Below are positions 8,312 to 18,227 of a stretch of DNA of 64,000 nucleotides, piece after piece (the first letter of the stretch is position 1; the number at the start of each line of letters is the position of its first letter). This DNA comes from Alphaproteobacteria bacterium. GTDB taxonomy: Bacteria; Pseudomonadota; Alphaproteobacteria; UBA6615. The notes under the pieces were generated by a model. It worked only from the letters and a program-made list of their open reading frames with translations. It was not told where the DNA came from and did not search any database. The stretch is from contig JAKUPN010000002.1 of assembly GCA_022449545.1 (NCBI GenBank), positions 1-64,000 on the forward strand. Reading direction: 5' to 3'. The position numbers and the translations under genes are program-made.

Positions 8312-10246
8312 TTATTTAGCAGCAATTAAAGGGGTTGGAACATCTGCAACATACTCCGGCACAAGTTCTTGCAATAAAACTCGGCATACTTCATCATTGT
8401 CCGTTTTGGCTATGGCGGTAAGTTTATCAATTTTGTGATCTAACAAATCGTGATCCACTCTTTTAGGTGGTGCTAAAAGTATTGATGAGTTTGAAGTTGG
8501 CTGAGTTTCTTCAGTATCATAGAATAGTTCTTCATAAAGTTTTTCTCCTGGCCTTAAACCAGTAAAAACTATTTCTATGTCTTCGTAGGGTTTTTTGCCA
8601 GCCAATCTAATCATTTGTTCGGCAAGGGCTAAAATGCGTACAGGTTTGCCCATATCTAGCACAAAAATCTCTCCTAACGCTTTGCTATCCTCAACTCCTA
8701 AAACCGATGCTTGAAGCACTAATTCAACCGCTTCTCTGGTCGTCATGAAATAACGAGCCATATTTGGGTCGGTAACTGTAAGAGGCCCTCCTAATGCAAG
8801 TTGTTTTTCGAACAAAGGCACTACTGAGCCAGTTGAACCTAAAACATTTCCGAAACGAACTGTTACGAAACGACATCGATGATTAGAGCTATTTTCAAAA
8901 TTTTGTCGATCGAGAGCCTGGCAATAACTTTCAGCTATTCTTTTAGTAGCCCCCATCACACTGGTGGGGTTTACCGCTTTGTCAGTGGAGATTAAAACCA
9001 TTGCGTCAACATTGTTTGAGGCGCATAAATCAGCAACAATTTTGGAACCACTGACATTAGTTAAAACTCCCTCACAGGGATGGAGTTCAACAATAGGAAC
9101 ATGCTTGAGGGCTGCTGTGTGGAACACTAATTCGGGATGAAATTCATTAAATATCTCTGTCATTTGTGCTTTATTTCTCACATTAGCTAGGCGCATTGCC
9201 CTAGGTTGCAGAGAATTTCTTTGTTTAATCTCTAGGTCAATGGAATATAAGTTATACTCACTATTATCGACTATTATTATTTGAGCGGGGCCTAGGTCTG
9301 TCACTTGTCGCGATAATTCGGCTCCTATTGTTCCTCCTGCTCCAGAGATTAGAACACGTTTGCCGGCAATTAATTGTTCCATAGCCGGTCTATCGAGAAT
9401 AGCCTGCGGTCGTCCCAAGAGGTCTTCTACATCGACTGGCCTGACGTCAAAGGGGTTTACAGAACCAGTCTGAAATTCTGTTAATCTAGGTAAACGGGAT
9501 AGTGTCATGCCGTTTGCTTGGGCAATATCTAAGAGGTCATGAAGTAGAGTGGGTTCTAGTTCATGTTTTGTTACGATTAATCGTTGAGGGTATATATCTG
9601 ATAAAGCTAATTGTTTAAGAATAATGGGGAGTTGCTCTGGGGTGCCTAAGACCGGGACACTCCTTATATGACTACCTATTCTTCTTCCTTTTTCGTCTAA
9701 AACACCCTCAATTCGATATATACTGCTTCTTTCTCTAGCCATTTCTCTGATAAAGGTTTCCGCTGCGTCTCCTGCCCCGACTAAAAGGACTGGTATGCCA
9801 GTTGTTGTACTAGGAAGGGTAGCAAACTCAAAATGACGATCTTTCAGTAAACGAAAAATGAATCTTGGCCCCCCTAATAAAGCTATAAGGACGAACCAAT
9901 TAATGACAGGAAATGACCTAGGAAGAAATTCGGCTCTGCTCCAAAGAAACATAACAGGAAGAAAAACTAATATAGTTACAGTTACAGCCTTAGTTATTTG
10001 TATTGCATCATTTGTAGATGCATAGCGCCAAATACCACGATATAAACCCATGTACCAAAATGCTGAAGCTGCAATTATAGTGAAGGCTATGGTTCCTTGA
10101 ACAAAAAAGTTTAAAGGAAGTGTATAAATGGCATCGCCCATTCGTAACAATAATGTGAGGACAAATGATATAGCAGCCATAAAGATGTCGTGGGCAAACA
10201 CTGTTTGTCTTCTATTTAACAGCAGTTTTGAAATCAATTTCATCAT
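8312..10246 (-). CDS. Membrane-bound UDP-sugar 4,6-dehydratase, WbpM/PglF/FlaA1 type
   Basis: Makes UDP-4-keto-6-deoxy sugars, usually from UDP-GlcNAc, for surface glycans. From the tandem ATG at 10246 it is 644 residues, like long-form WbpM and PglF. About four N-terminal membrane segments are followed by a first Rossmann domain (VPVLLVGAGDAAETFI) and the catalytic SDR domain with ISGAGGTIGAEL. The active site reads STDKAVNPTSVMGATKR, with Met where most SDRs have Tyr, as is normal for this subfamily. An apparent longer N-terminus runs into the neighbouring transferase gene and is not used. The WbpL-like gene lies 20 bases upstream, a natural partner. Sugar product is inferred. Confidence 0.88.
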   Translation of the reverse strand: MMKLISKLLLNRRQTVFAHDIFMAAISFVLTLLLRMGDAIYTLPLNFFVQGTIAFTIIAASAFWYMGLYRGIWRYASTNDAIQITKAVTVTILVFLPVMFLWSRAEFLPRSFPVINWFVLIALLGGPRFIFRLLKDRHFEFATLPSTTTGIPVLLVGAGDAAETFIREMARERSSIYRIEGVLDEKGRRIGSHIRSVPVLGTPEQLPIILKQLALSDIYPQRLIVTKHELEPTLLHDLLDIAQANGMTLSRLPRLTEFQTGSVNPFDVRPVDVEDLLGRPQAILDRPAMEQLIAGKRVLISGAGGTIGAELSRQVTDLGPAQIIIVDNSEYNLYSIDLEIKQRNSLQPRAMRLANVRNKAQMTEIFNEFHPELVFHTAALKHVPIVELHPCEGVLTNVSGSKIVADLCASNNVDAMVLISTDKAVNPTSVMGATKRIAESYCQALDRQNFENSSNHRCRFVTVRFGNVLGSTGSVVPLFEKQLALGGPLTVTDPNMARYFMTTREAVELVLQASVLGVEDSKALGEIFVLDMGKPVRILALAEQMIRLAGKKPYEDIEIVFTGLRPGEKLYEELFYDTEETQPTSNSSILLAPPKRVDHDLLDHKIDKLTAIAKTDNDEVCRVLLQELVPEYVADVPTPLIAAK

Positions 10247-10266
10247 TCGTAATTCTCTTAAGCGGC

Positions 10267-11295
10267 TTATGTTGTTTCTTTCTGACCGCCAATTACCATC
10301 CAAGCTAATAAAGCTCCTACGACAATGGCAGCAATTCCAATGAGAATCCACTTCAAAAGGAATGAAGTGGAAGGCATTGTGGAAAACAAGGCAAGACAAA
10401 CTAGAGCTACGTTTGCAATACCGACTGCGCTAGAGACTTGTGAGTGCGAACGACCACGACTGACAGCTACCTGATAGAAATGCTCTTTATGGGGTTGCCA
10501 AACTACCATTCCCTTCATAATACGTTTTATCAGAGTCAAAGTGGAATCAACTAAATAGTAAAATGGTAGTATCAATGCTGCCTGCCAAAACCCGTTTGAA
10601 GCCAGATTAAGCAGAAGCCAACCGACTAGAAAACCCATTGGAATGCTGCCAACATCGCCCAAGAATATACGGGCTGGGTGCCAGTTCCATGCCAAGAATC
10701 CTATGGCAGCAGCAGCTAGGACTAGTGCTTGCCCATGGCTGGCGTCGAAAGGCATATTAATAGCACCAATTATGTATATACCAAGACCAATAGATAAAGT
10801 CTGAATACCTGCAATACCATCGATTCCATCCATAAAGTTAAAAAGATTTATAAACCAAATCCAAATAACGACGCTTAAAATTGTGTCTGGAATAGCACCT
10901 ATTAATCCTTGAAAGACGGGGCCTGGCAGGAATTCTATGCAAGCTATAACTGCTCCAGACTGCAGTAAAAGGCGACTAATTGGAGAAAGGTCACGTAAAT
11001 CATCTAAAAACGAAACTACTGTCAATATAATTGCACAAATAATTATTAGCCAACGGATAACTTCGAAGGACTTATTTTGAGGCGGCAACAAAAAATACAT
11101 AAAAAGCCAAGCTGGGAGAACGGTTGCCACAACACCTATACCTGCACCTAAAGAGGTTGTTTGTGTATGTGAACTGCGTCCATTCGGGTGATCAAGAAGT
11201 TTATAGCGTAATGATAGTTTAAAACTATAGCCTACTAATAACCAAGTGATCCCAGTCACAAAAACAGCAGTTATGATGATGTATAAAACTGTCAT
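10267..11295 (-). CDS. Undecaprenyl-phosphate glycosyl-1-phosphate transferase, WecA/WbpL (GT4) family
   Basis: Polytopic enzyme of 342 residues that starts a lipid-linked glycan by moving a HexNAc-1-phosphate from UDP-sugar to undecaprenyl phosphate. Diagnostic motifs are SFLDDLRDLSP (Asp pair binding metal), NLFNFMDGIDGIAG and LGDVGSIPMGFL, followed by a His-rich cytosolic loop (WQPHKEHFYQ). About eleven membrane segments fit the family. It sits directly upstream of the dehydratase, the same pairing as wbpL-wbpM in Pseudomonas O-antigen synthesis. Exact sugar unknown. Confidence 0.9.
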   Translation of the reverse strand: MTVLYIIITAVFVTGITWLLVGYSFKLSLRYKLLDHPNGRSSHTQTTSLGAGIGVVATVLPAWLFMYFLLPPQNKSFEVIRWLIIICAIILTVVSFLDDLRDLSPISRLLLQSGAVIACIEFLPGPVFQGLIGAIPDTILSVVIWIWFINLFNFMDGIDGIAGIQTLSIGLGIYIIGAINMPFDASHGQALVLAAAAIGFLAWNWHPARIFLGDVGSIPMGFLVGWLLLNLASNGFWQAALILPFYYLVDSTLTLIKRIMKGMVVWQPHKEHFYQVAVSRGRSHSQVSSAVGIANVALVCLALFSTMPSTSFLLKWILIGIAAIVVGALLAWMVIGGQKETT

Positions 11296-11364
11296 TTAGT
11301 CATTCAAGCTATAATTATTTGTATCTTTTCGAGTAACCATAGCACTATTTGTCAATTGTTTTTC

Positions 11365-13026
11365 CTAAGACCTTTTTGGTACTTTTTTTAGAGCCCATTT
11401 AACCTTAGCAGTTACTCCACTAGGATCAACGGGCTCAAATAAACCAGATAAAACTATTTGTTCGCTTCTACGAACTTCATCTAGACCACCTAAATAAATA
11501 CTTTCTGCAAGTGACATGGTGCCGCCTTCTGCAACGAAACGCCATCCAAGACCACTGGGGAGACGCAGTAATGCAGCGTTTCCATTTTGCAGTAATGAAA
11601 CTTGAACGCTGGGATGCAGGTGAAACCTCAAAGAGTATCCGCGGGGCGTTCTCTTACCAATTGATTCCTTTAAAATAAGGTCTTCTCCACGAATGTCATC
11701 ACCACCAGAATTTATATATATTCGTCTGTTATGTATTAGGCCGAAGATCGGTCTATATCCGTCATGGCTAGCATTAATCCACAGACTTCCATTATTTTCT
11801 TTACGATCAACTTTTACGTTGTCTGGTCTGCGACCAACTCTTTTATTTGAAAAAATTTCTGAAGAGTTTGTATCATCTACAACCATTGTTGAATGTGCTG
11901 CTGTTGACCTCTCGACCTGAGACCATGAATCACTCGCCCCTAGGCGGGCTCCACAGTTCACTATTATTCTTTCTTTTCCAACAGAGAACTCTATAGCCAA
12001 GGTGCTAGCATGTGGATTTAAACTATTTTTTCCTCGTTGAGGAGATGAAGTGTCCATTATTAAAACGGCACGATTGGCGACGAAACGTTCATAACCAGAG
12101 TGAGGAGCCGAGTTCAGAGCACGCCCTTTCGAATTGGCTTGGGCCAGTAAATGATCGATCAACCATCCGGGACTTTCTGAACCCCCATTGAATAGAGCTA
12201 AACTTCCATCGTTATGACGAAGCATTCTAAGAAAAGGCGCGGCTCTGTCTATCGACGCCATCAAAAATGTGGGGATTTCATTTTGGGTTGCTAGCAAAGC
12301 CGTTCTTATGTCAACAAGATGTCTCAGTACTTGAGTTTGCACTAAAGGGTTTCTTGATACATGGCCACCATCAGCTAATATTTGTTGGGAACAAGCACGG
12401 TCTAACGCTCTTAATCCCTGTGAAACCCATGAGCTATGTCCTGGCAACGATAGCCCTGCAGTTATTAGTCCTTTTGTGGCGAGGATTAGACCACTGCCAC
12501 TGGTTCCCCTCGGTAATGTTCGACTGAGATGTTTTGATTGGCGAACTAAGCTTGAAAAGTATTTTTTTCTGTATTCATCATCTGCCGAGTCACAGAAAAA
12601 ATCATGTTGCCCCAACCAACAGAAAACTCTGTTTCCTATCACATCTGGTCTCCAGGCAACCTCATGCCAATTTGATTGTCTCTTAAGCCAATCATTAACT
12701 AAGTTTCTTGCTTGCTGTCTAGCTTTATCACCTCCGAGAGCTCGTAAATCTCTGATCCAGTCGAAACCATGAAGTTCAGCAAGCCATTTTTCACTCATGT
12801 TTCCAGGACGCCAAGTGGGCAAATCACCTCGAACCGTTTCACCGAAAAAACTAAATTCCTTATTTAAAATACTTACTCCTCTTTCGGCGTTTCCTGGCCA
12901 AGAATCTGGAGGCACTAAAACGAGATCTCGTGGCGAACGTGTAATTAGGCTATATCTATAACCAGGGAGGGCATAAATTAATTTACTAGCGTTATAATGC
13001 CAGTCATGGATCTGATTTAAGCTCAT
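11365..13026 (-). CDS. Heparinase II/III family protein
   Basis: Protein of 553 residues with an N-terminal all-alpha half (about 1-280, GNRVFCWLGQHDFF and similar) and a C-terminal beta-rich half holding SAPHSGYERFVANRAVLIMD, GASDSWSQVERSTAAHSTMV and the HDGYRPIFGLIHNR region. This is the layout of the Heparinase_II_III family. Homologues next to rpe and purH are frequent in alphaproteobacteria, yet their role is not established; a lyase on an endogenous or environmental polyanionic polysaccharide is possible. No signal peptide is visible. Its ATG overlaps the rpe stop by four bases (ATGA), so translation is coupled. Confidence 0.88.
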   Translation of the reverse strand: MSLNQIHDWHYNASKLIYALPGYRYSLITRSPRDLVLVPPDSWPGNAERGVSILNKEFSFFGETVRGDLPTWRPGNMSEKWLAELHGFDWIRDLRALGGDKARQQARNLVNDWLKRQSNWHEVAWRPDVIGNRVFCWLGQHDFFCDSADDEYRKKYFSSLVRQSKHLSRTLPRGTSGSGLILATKGLITAGLSLPGHSSWVSQGLRALDRACSQQILADGGHVSRNPLVQTQVLRHLVDIRTALLATQNEIPTFLMASIDRAAPFLRMLRHNDGSLALFNGGSESPGWLIDHLLAQANSKGRALNSAPHSGYERFVANRAVLIMDTSSPQRGKNSLNPHASTLAIEFSVGKERIIVNCGARLGASDSWSQVERSTAAHSTMVVDDTNSSEIFSNKRVGRRPDNVKVDRKENNGSLWINASHDGYRPIFGLIHNRRIYINSGGDDIRGEDLILKESIGKRTPRGYSLRFHLHPSVQVSLLQNGNAALLRLPSGLGWRFVAEGGTMSLAESIYLGGLDEVRRSEQIVLSGLFEPVDPSGVTAKVKWALKKVPKRS

Positions 13027-13718
13027 ATTTCAGCCATCGTTGAATTACGTAAGTCTGCTAAATTTCTAGCATACTTACTAGGGCCGTCGATAAATGCTGC
13101 TGTACCTGCTACTAGAATATTAGCTCCAGCATTAACAGCTAGTTTTGCGGTGTTAACGTTTATTCCTCCATCAACTGAAAGATCTATTTTGGTCCCGCCT
13201 CTCTCAATATGCTGATCAATTTTTTGACGTACTATTTGTATTTTTTCTATTTGGCTATCTATAAACTTTTGTCCTCCAAAGCCAGGGTTAACAGTCATAA
13301 CCAAAATTAAATCAACAGAATCCATTATATTCTCTAAAGATGAAGTTGGTGTTGCTGGGTTTAATACAACACCAGCTTTTTTACCCAAATTTCTAACTTT
13401 AATAAGGCTATTACCTAGATTGCTGACTGCTTCGGGATGAATCGAGATTATGTCAGCGCCTGCGTGTGCGAATGCTTCAAGGTAAGGGTCAGCAGGTTCA
13501 ATCATCAAGTGTACATCGAACGGCAATTTGGTGTGCGGCCTTATAGCTTTTACTATAGCAGGGCCAATTGTAAGATTTGGGACAAAATGTCCGTCCATCA
13601 CATCAATATGAATCCAATCTGCTCCCGCTGCTTCTATGTCATGGATCTCTTGACCGAGCTTTGCAAAGTCAGCAGAAAGAATAGAGGGTGCGATATTAAT
13701 TTTCGGCAAGTTGGCCAT
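13023..13718 (-). CDS. rpe: Ribulose-phosphate 3-epimerase
   Basis: Interconverts ribulose-5-phosphate and xylulose-5-phosphate in the pentose phosphate pathway. The 231-residue TIM barrel shows SILSADFAKLGQE near residue 13, the metal/catalytic segment HIDVMDGHFVPNLTIGP (residues 38-54), VHLMIEP, VMTVNPGFGGQKFI and DLSVDGGIN. All key His and Asp residues are present. It starts at ATG (MANLPKI). It overlaps the heparinase-family gene by four bases and follows rsmB. Confidence 0.97.
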   Translation of the reverse strand: MANLPKINIAPSILSADFAKLGQEIHDIEAAGADWIHIDVMDGHFVPNLTIGPAIVKAIRPHTKLPFDVHLMIEPADPYLEAFAHAGADIISIHPEAVSNLGNSLIKVRNLGKKAGVVLNPATPTSSLENIMDSVDLILVMTVNPGFGGQKFIDSQIEKIQIVRQKIDQHIERGGTKIDLSVDGGINVNTAKLAVNAGANILVAGTAAFIDGPSKYARNLADLRNSTMAEI

Positions 13719-13787
13719 AAATCTTTGGTACCCGATTTAAGCTCTGCGTCGCAAGAGCATTGAGGCAGTATTTAAAAAGTTTGATAA

Positions 13788-15119
13788 TTAAAGCTTTACA
13801 AGTCTTGCAATAAAAAAACCATCTACTCCTCCAATTTCATTATAATGGCAGGGTAGAGTTTGAATGTCTCCTTTAGCATTTAGAATATCAGGATCTTGAT
13901 TTTTTATGCCCTCTATTTCATCTTTAGTTATGGGCAGACGTACGATTCCTTTAAACTCATTAATTATTTTTTCTATCTGAGTTGCCCCCTCTTCCGGTTG
14001 AAGGGAACATACCGAGTAAATTAACCTTCCTCCTGGGGTAAGCATGGAAATTGCTGCTCTAATCAAATTTGATTGAGTATTCATTGTAGACTTCATATCT
14101 TTGCTTTTTTTTAACCAGGTAATGTCTGGATGTCTCCGAATTGTTCCCGTTGCTGTGCATGGTGCATCTAGCAATATACAATCATACAGTCGATTAGTTC
14201 CCAAATCTAAAACATCTGAATTAATTATTGTTGCATTAAGGTTGAGTCTATTCAGGTTTCTTTTCAAAACTCCCAATCTATCTGAAGATATGTCAACAGC
14301 AATTACTTCTGCTCCGGCTGCAGCAAGCTGAGCAGTTTTACCTCCAGGTGCCGCACATAAATCAATAACCGTTTGACCTTTAAGGTCGCCGAAAAGTTTA
14401 GCGGGTATTGATGCTGCCGTATCTTGGACCCACCAGGCACCCTCTTTATAACCATCCAGTTCTTTGACTAGGCCTCCCGAATATCTTCTAACAGAGCCGG
14501 TATTTAATAATATCCCATTTAGGCGTTTTGCCCATTCGTTGGCTGTTTTGTGCTCTGAAATAGTAAAATCCAAAGGAGGTTCATCAAGGTGCGAAGACAT
14601 AATCGCTTTAGCAATAATAGTGCCATAAGCTTTTTCCCAGCTTTTTTGTAACCAATCTGGTGTATTAAGTTGTTCAGCCTCAGGGTTTTTTTGTAATGCC
14701 CAGGAGCCATCAATATTAATTTTATGCAAAACAGCATTAACCAATCCTGCCATTCCACTTAGCCCATTGTTTTTAACTAATTGAACACTACTATTTATAG
14801 CTGCGTGTGGAGCAGTTTCTAGGAAAACTAATTGAGCTACCCCTAGTCGCAAAGAGTTTCTTACAAGGCTCTTATTTTTTGATAATTTTTTTGTAAGTCT
14901 TTCATCAATTGCTGCATCTATTTGCCCAAGCCGCCTTAGTACTGTTGATACCAAAAGACGTGAAAAGGATCTGTCTCTTGTAGATAGTTTTGTAATTTGT
15001 TTTGAGTTTATAATAGCTAAATCAAGAGGAATTTTTTTCCCGAGAACAGAGGCCAATATCTCAAGCGAAACTGCTCGGGACATTAGTCCTAAGTTGTTTT
15101 CAAAACTGTTTGGCTTCAT
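13788..15119 (-). CDS. rsmB: 16S rRNA (cytosine-5)-methyltransferase RsmB
   Basis: SAM-dependent enzyme that methylates C967 of 16S rRNA. The N-terminal NusB-like RNA-binding domain (about residues 10-145) includes RDRSFSRLLVSTVLRRLG. The C-terminal Rossmann domain carries DLCAAPGGKTAQLA (SAM binding), DAPCTATGTIRRHPDI with the first catalytic Cys, and SVCSLQPEEG with the second. The 443-residue length is normal. It precedes rpe in the same direction; the 69-base gap contains a short GCTCT/AGAGC inverted repeat (13741-13758) with no T run. Confidence 0.95.
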   Translation of the reverse strand: MKPNSFENNLGLMSRAVSLEILASVLGKKIPLDLAIINSKQITKLSTRDRSFSRLLVSTVLRRLGQIDAAIDERLTKKLSKNKSLVRNSLRLGVAQLVFLETAPHAAINSSVQLVKNNGLSGMAGLVNAVLHKINIDGSWALQKNPEAEQLNTPDWLQKSWEKAYGTIIAKAIMSSHLDEPPLDFTISEHKTANEWAKRLNGILLNTGSVRRYSGGLVKELDGYKEGAWWVQDTAASIPAKLFGDLKGQTVIDLCAAPGGKTAQLAAAGAEVIAVDISSDRLGVLKRNLNRLNLNATIINSDVLDLGTNRLYDCILLDAPCTATGTIRRHPDITWLKKSKDMKSTMNTQSNLIRAAISMLTPGGRLIYSVCSLQPEEGATQIEKIINEFKGIVRLPITKDEIEGIKNQDPDILNAKGDIQTLPCHYNEIGGVDGFFIARLVKL

Positions 15120-15169
15120 GGAGCGCCTGATTGTATCGCTGATAATATATTATTCAGATAATTGTTGTT

Positions 15170-15643
15170 TTAGGCTGCTGTTCTATCTTTTCGTATATAT
15201 GCGATTGCACAATGATCAGGGCAATATGGTCTTCCTGGTGCAGTATCATCTCCGCAGAAACTAAAATCAGGATCACTTGGGTCACCGATAGGCCACAAAC
15301 ATTCCTTTACATCACTTATAGGGCGTGATGGTGGTGCCAGAACGCTGGCTTTGCCGTCCCTGCCGTTTTCTGGCACTAACGGCTCTCCGTCAATTACCTC
15401 ATCAGCCATAGTTCCTCTAAGTGCGCGTGCCTCAAGTGCCCGGCTTATTGCTCTATTACGGCGACTGCGTGAATTTCCTCCACCTCGGATTGGTGACGGC
15501 CTGCTCTCAAGCCCTAGCCTGTGAGCTTTCCCAATAACCGCATTCCTGCTTACTCCGCCAAGCTGGACTGCGATTTGGCTTGCACTAAGCCCTTTTGTCC
15601 AAAGCTCACGAAGTACCGCTACACGATCGTCTGTCCAAGCCAT
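15170..15643 (-). CDS. gcrA: GcrA cell-cycle regulator
   Basis: Alphaproteobacterial sigma70-associated transcription factor that senses adenine methylation at GANTC sites made by CcrM. From the ATG at 15643 it has 157 residues. The first 45 hold the helix-turn-helix, with MAWTDDRVAVLRELW and GVSRNAVIGKAHRLGL. The C-terminus has the sigma-interacting part CLWPIGDPSDPDF followed by CGDDTAPGRPYCPDHC. I prefer this ATG because AAGGTG lies six bases upstream; an in-frame GTG at 15652 would sit inside that ribosome site. It is a strong marker for class. Confidence 0.95.
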   Translation of the reverse strand: MAWTDDRVAVLRELWTKGLSASQIAVQLGGVSRNAVIGKAHRLGLESRPSPIRGGGNSRSRRNRAISRALEARALRGTMADEVIDGEPLVPENGRDGKASVLAPPSRPISDVKECLWPIGDPSDPDFSFCGDDTAPGRPYCPDHCAIAYIRKDRTAA

Positions 15644-15791
15644 ATCATTCACCTTTTATTTAAAAACGACCAAAAACAAAATCTATAAAAGCTCTCTTAC
15701 ACTAGATCATGTGTTAGCATTGAGCAATAGCACAATATAAGGTAATTACAACAATATTTGGGGATATTTTTCTAAAGCATTAGAACATATA

Positions 15792-15880
15792 GTAGTTTGA
15801 GAGATAGTTCCTGTTCTTCAAACCCTTGATGTGTTCAAAGAGCTTGTTGGCTTTACAATGAACTACGAGACCTTTTTTTT
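15792..15880 (+). other. Possible small RNA or leader hairpin before the SdhAF4 gene
   Basis: GTAGTTT (15792-15798) can pair with GAACTAC (15860-15866) across a long loop, and a run of eight T follows at 15873-15880. It lies in the 264-base gap between divergent gcrA and the SdhAF4 gene. It could be a short transcript with a weak terminator, a leader, or chance in AT-rich DNA. It does not match the SRP RNA core, and I could not recognise 6S RNA. Confidence 0.2.
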
Positions 15881-15907
15881 GAATTTTTAGAGCATATATA
15901 TAGGGAC

Positions 15908-16126
15908 ATGAAGAAAAAAACTAAAAATCATCAGCAAGTCGAAAAGATCGGGCTAGAACCTCTTACCAAAAAAAGAGTAAGTGAGAAGTTGCGCTATGTA
16001 TCAGTTCCCCATAAGGCCAAAAAGGTCAATCAGGCTGTTAGCAAAAAAGAGCTAGGAGGGCCAAAGGGGCCTGAACCAACACGCTATGGAGATTGGGAAC
16101 GAAATGGGCGTTGCATCGATTTTTAA
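15908..16126 (+). CDS. DUF1674 protein, succinate dehydrogenase assembly factor 4 (SdhAF4) family
   Basis: Small protein of 72 residues. A lysine-rich N-terminal half is followed by the conserved C-terminal block [20 protein letters not shown] ending IDF, the signature of DUF1674/SDHAF4. Eukaryotic SDHAF4 binds flavinylated SdhA and helps assemble complex II; a like role here is inferred from family membership. No sdh genes are in the window. It stands alone on the plus strand between gcrA and the convergent acs. Confidence 0.88.
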   Translation: MKKKTKNHQQVEKIGLEPLTKKRVSEKLRYVSVPHKAKKVNQAVSKKELGGPKGPEPTRYGDWERNGRCIDF

Positions 16127-16149
16127 AAATTTTACTCTAAAATTGAATT

Positions 16150-18093
16150 TTATCGGTTTTGTCGATTATCCACCAGATCGTTAACAACACTCGGATCTGC
16201 AAGGGTTGAGGTGTCGCCTAGTTGATCATGCTCATTAGCAGCAATTTTTCGTAAGATTCTCCTCATAATTTTTCCTGAACGAGTTTTAGGGAGACTAGGT
16301 GCCCATTGCAGTAGGTCTGGTGTAGCTATAGGCCCTATTTCTTTTCTGACAAATTGAATAAGTTCGTTTCGTAGCTCATCTGAGGGTTGGCTTTCTAATT
16401 TTAAAGTCACATAAGCGTAAATTCCCTGCCCTTTTAAATCATGTGGAAAACCAACAACTGCTGATTCTGCGACAGCATCATGTTCAACCAAAGCGCTTTC
16501 AACCTCTGCTGTTCCTAATCTATGGCCGGAGACGTTAATCACATCATCTACACGACCAGTGATCCAATAGTAACCATCTTCATCACGTCGACATCCGTCA
16601 CCAGTAAAGAAAAGACCATCAAAGGTTTTAAAATATGTATCTATAAAGCGTTGATGATCTCCATAGACAGTTCTCATTTGTCCTGGCCATCCTCCGTCGA
16701 TACATAGGGTGCCTTCACAGGCGCCTTGAAGAATATTACCGTCATTGTCAACTATGACCGGATTCACACCGAAGAAGGGACGGGTGGCGCTGCCTGGTTT
16801 TAGCATTGTCGCCCCTGGAAGGGGTGAGAGCAGTATCCCGCCCGTTTCAGTTTGCCACCAGGTGTCAACGATGGGGCATCGACTTTCTCCTACGATTTCA
16901 TGGTACCACTGCCACGCTTCAGGGTTTATTGGCTCACCTACAGTCCCTAGTAATCTAATAGACCTACGAGAAGTTTTTTCAACCGGTAGGTTCCCTTCAC
17001 GCATAAGAGCCCTGATTGCTGTTGGGGCTGTATAATAAATATTTACTTGATGTTTATCACATACTTGCCAATGACGTGATGCATCTGGATAATTTGGCAG
17101 CCCTTCGAAAATTAATGTAGTTGCACCATTTGCAAGTGGCCCATAAACAATATAGCTATGGCCGGTTATCCAGCCGCAGTCAGCAGTACACCAATAAATA
17201 TCTTCATCATGATAATCAAAAACGTATTGATGGGTCATTGAGGCGTAGACCATATAACCACCTGTTGTATGAAGCACTCCCTTAGGTTTTCCAGTTGAGC
17301 CAGAGGTATACAAAATGAATAATGGATCTTCGGCACTCATGGGTTCAGGCAAGCATTCGGGTGATTGATCGGCCACTAGATCGTGGTACCAAATGTCTCG
17401 ATCATCTATCCAGTCAATATCTGCTCCGGAGCGGTTAACAACTATTACCTTATTTATTGTTTTTGGGTCTAGTTTTTCAATTGCTTGGTCGACGTTATGT
17501 TTCAGGGGAATTTTTCGTCCACCACGAAAACCCTCATCAGACGTAATAATAAAAGTAGATTCACAATCCTCTATGCGTCCAGCAATAGATTCTGGTGAAA
17601 ACCCCCCAAATACAACTGAATGTATGGCTCCAATCCTGGCGCAGGCCAACATTGATATTGCTATTTCTGGTATCATTGGAAGGTAAATTGTTACCCTGTC
17701 TCCTTTTTTCACACCCACTTCTTTTAGTCCATTAGCGAATCTACAAACCCTATCGTACAGCTCAAGATAAGTGATCTTTTCATCTTGGCCAGGGTCGTCA
17801 CCTTCCCAAATTATTGCTACCTGATTTCCCCGTTTTTCCAAATGTCTATCTATGCAATTGGCCGATGCATTTAGAATTCCGTCTTCATACCAGGTAATTT
17901 TGAGATCAGAAGCTTGAAAAGAGACATTTTTTACTAGTGTATAAGGTTTAATCCAATCAATTCTTTTACCTTGTTCATTCCAAAAGTTTACCGGGTCGTC
18001 GATAGAATGATTATACATTTTTGTGTATTCTTCATCATCAACCCAAGCTCGTTCGGCCCAAAACTTTGTTACTGGAAACTTATCGCGTGACAT
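16150..18093 (-). CDS. acs: Acetyl-CoA synthetase
   Basis: Activates acetate with ATP and CoA to acetyl-CoA through acetyl-AMP. From the ATG at 18093 it has 647 residues, matching known Acs. Motifs are the P-loop-like [29 protein letters not shown] with the acetate-pocket Trp, the hinge region [18 protein letters not shown], and the C-terminal [11 protein letters not shown] with the Lys that is acetylated in regulated homologues. GAGGAG lies about ten bases before this ATG; the in-frame TTG at 18126 is less likely. Acetate use fits the catabolic character of the region. Confidence 0.96.
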   Translation of the reverse strand: MSRDKFPVTKFWAERAWVDDEEYTKMYNHSIDDPVNFWNEQGKRIDWIKPYTLVKNVSFQASDLKITWYEDGILNASANCIDRHLEKRGNQVAIIWEGDDPGQDEKITYLELYDRVCRFANGLKEVGVKKGDRVTIYLPMIPEIAISMLACARIGAIHSVVFGGFSPESIAGRIEDCESTFIITSDEGFRGGRKIPLKHNVDQAIEKLDPKTINKVIVVNRSGADIDWIDDRDIWYHDLVADQSPECLPEPMSAEDPLFILYTSGSTGKPKGVLHTTGGYMVYASMTHQYVFDYHDEDIYWCTADCGWITGHSYIVYGPLANGATTLIFEGLPNYPDASRHWQVCDKHQVNIYYTAPTAIRALMREGNLPVEKTSRRSIRLLGTVGEPINPEAWQWYHEIVGESRCPIVDTWWQTETGGILLSPLPGATMLKPGSATRPFFGVNPVIVDNDGNILQGACEGTLCIDGGWPGQMRTVYGDHQRFIDTYFKTFDGLFFTGDGCRRDEDGYYWITGRVDDVINVSGHRLGTAEVESALVEHDAVAESAVVGFPHDLKGQGIYAYVTLKLESQPSDELRNELIQFVRKEIGPIATPDLLQWAPSLPKTRSGKIMRRILRKIAANEHDQLGDTSTLADPSVVNDLVDNRQNR

Positions 18094-18227
18094 CGGGCTT
18101 GCTCTCCTCTTTTTTTCTTCTTTCAATTAGTATCATGGCCTTAAATTCACCCGGAGGTAAATAATCCTTTAACTATATTACGAAACTTGTTGATTAGAAA
18201 ATATAGAGTTTTTAAAGCGGTTTAGTT

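Noticed and set aside
8312-10399. Longer start for the WbpM-like dehydratase at 10399
   Set aside because: The extra 51 residues run through the end of the adjacent transferase gene and lack conservation; the tandem ATG at 10246/10243 begins the conserved membrane segment.
12476-12772. 98-codon plus-strand frame inside the heparinase gene
   Set aside because: It is antisense to conserved heparinase coding sequence and its composition shows no protein-like pattern.
13741-13758. GCTCT/AGAGC hairpin between rsmB and rpe
   Set aside because: Only five pairs and no T run follow; I could not call it a terminator or riboswitch.
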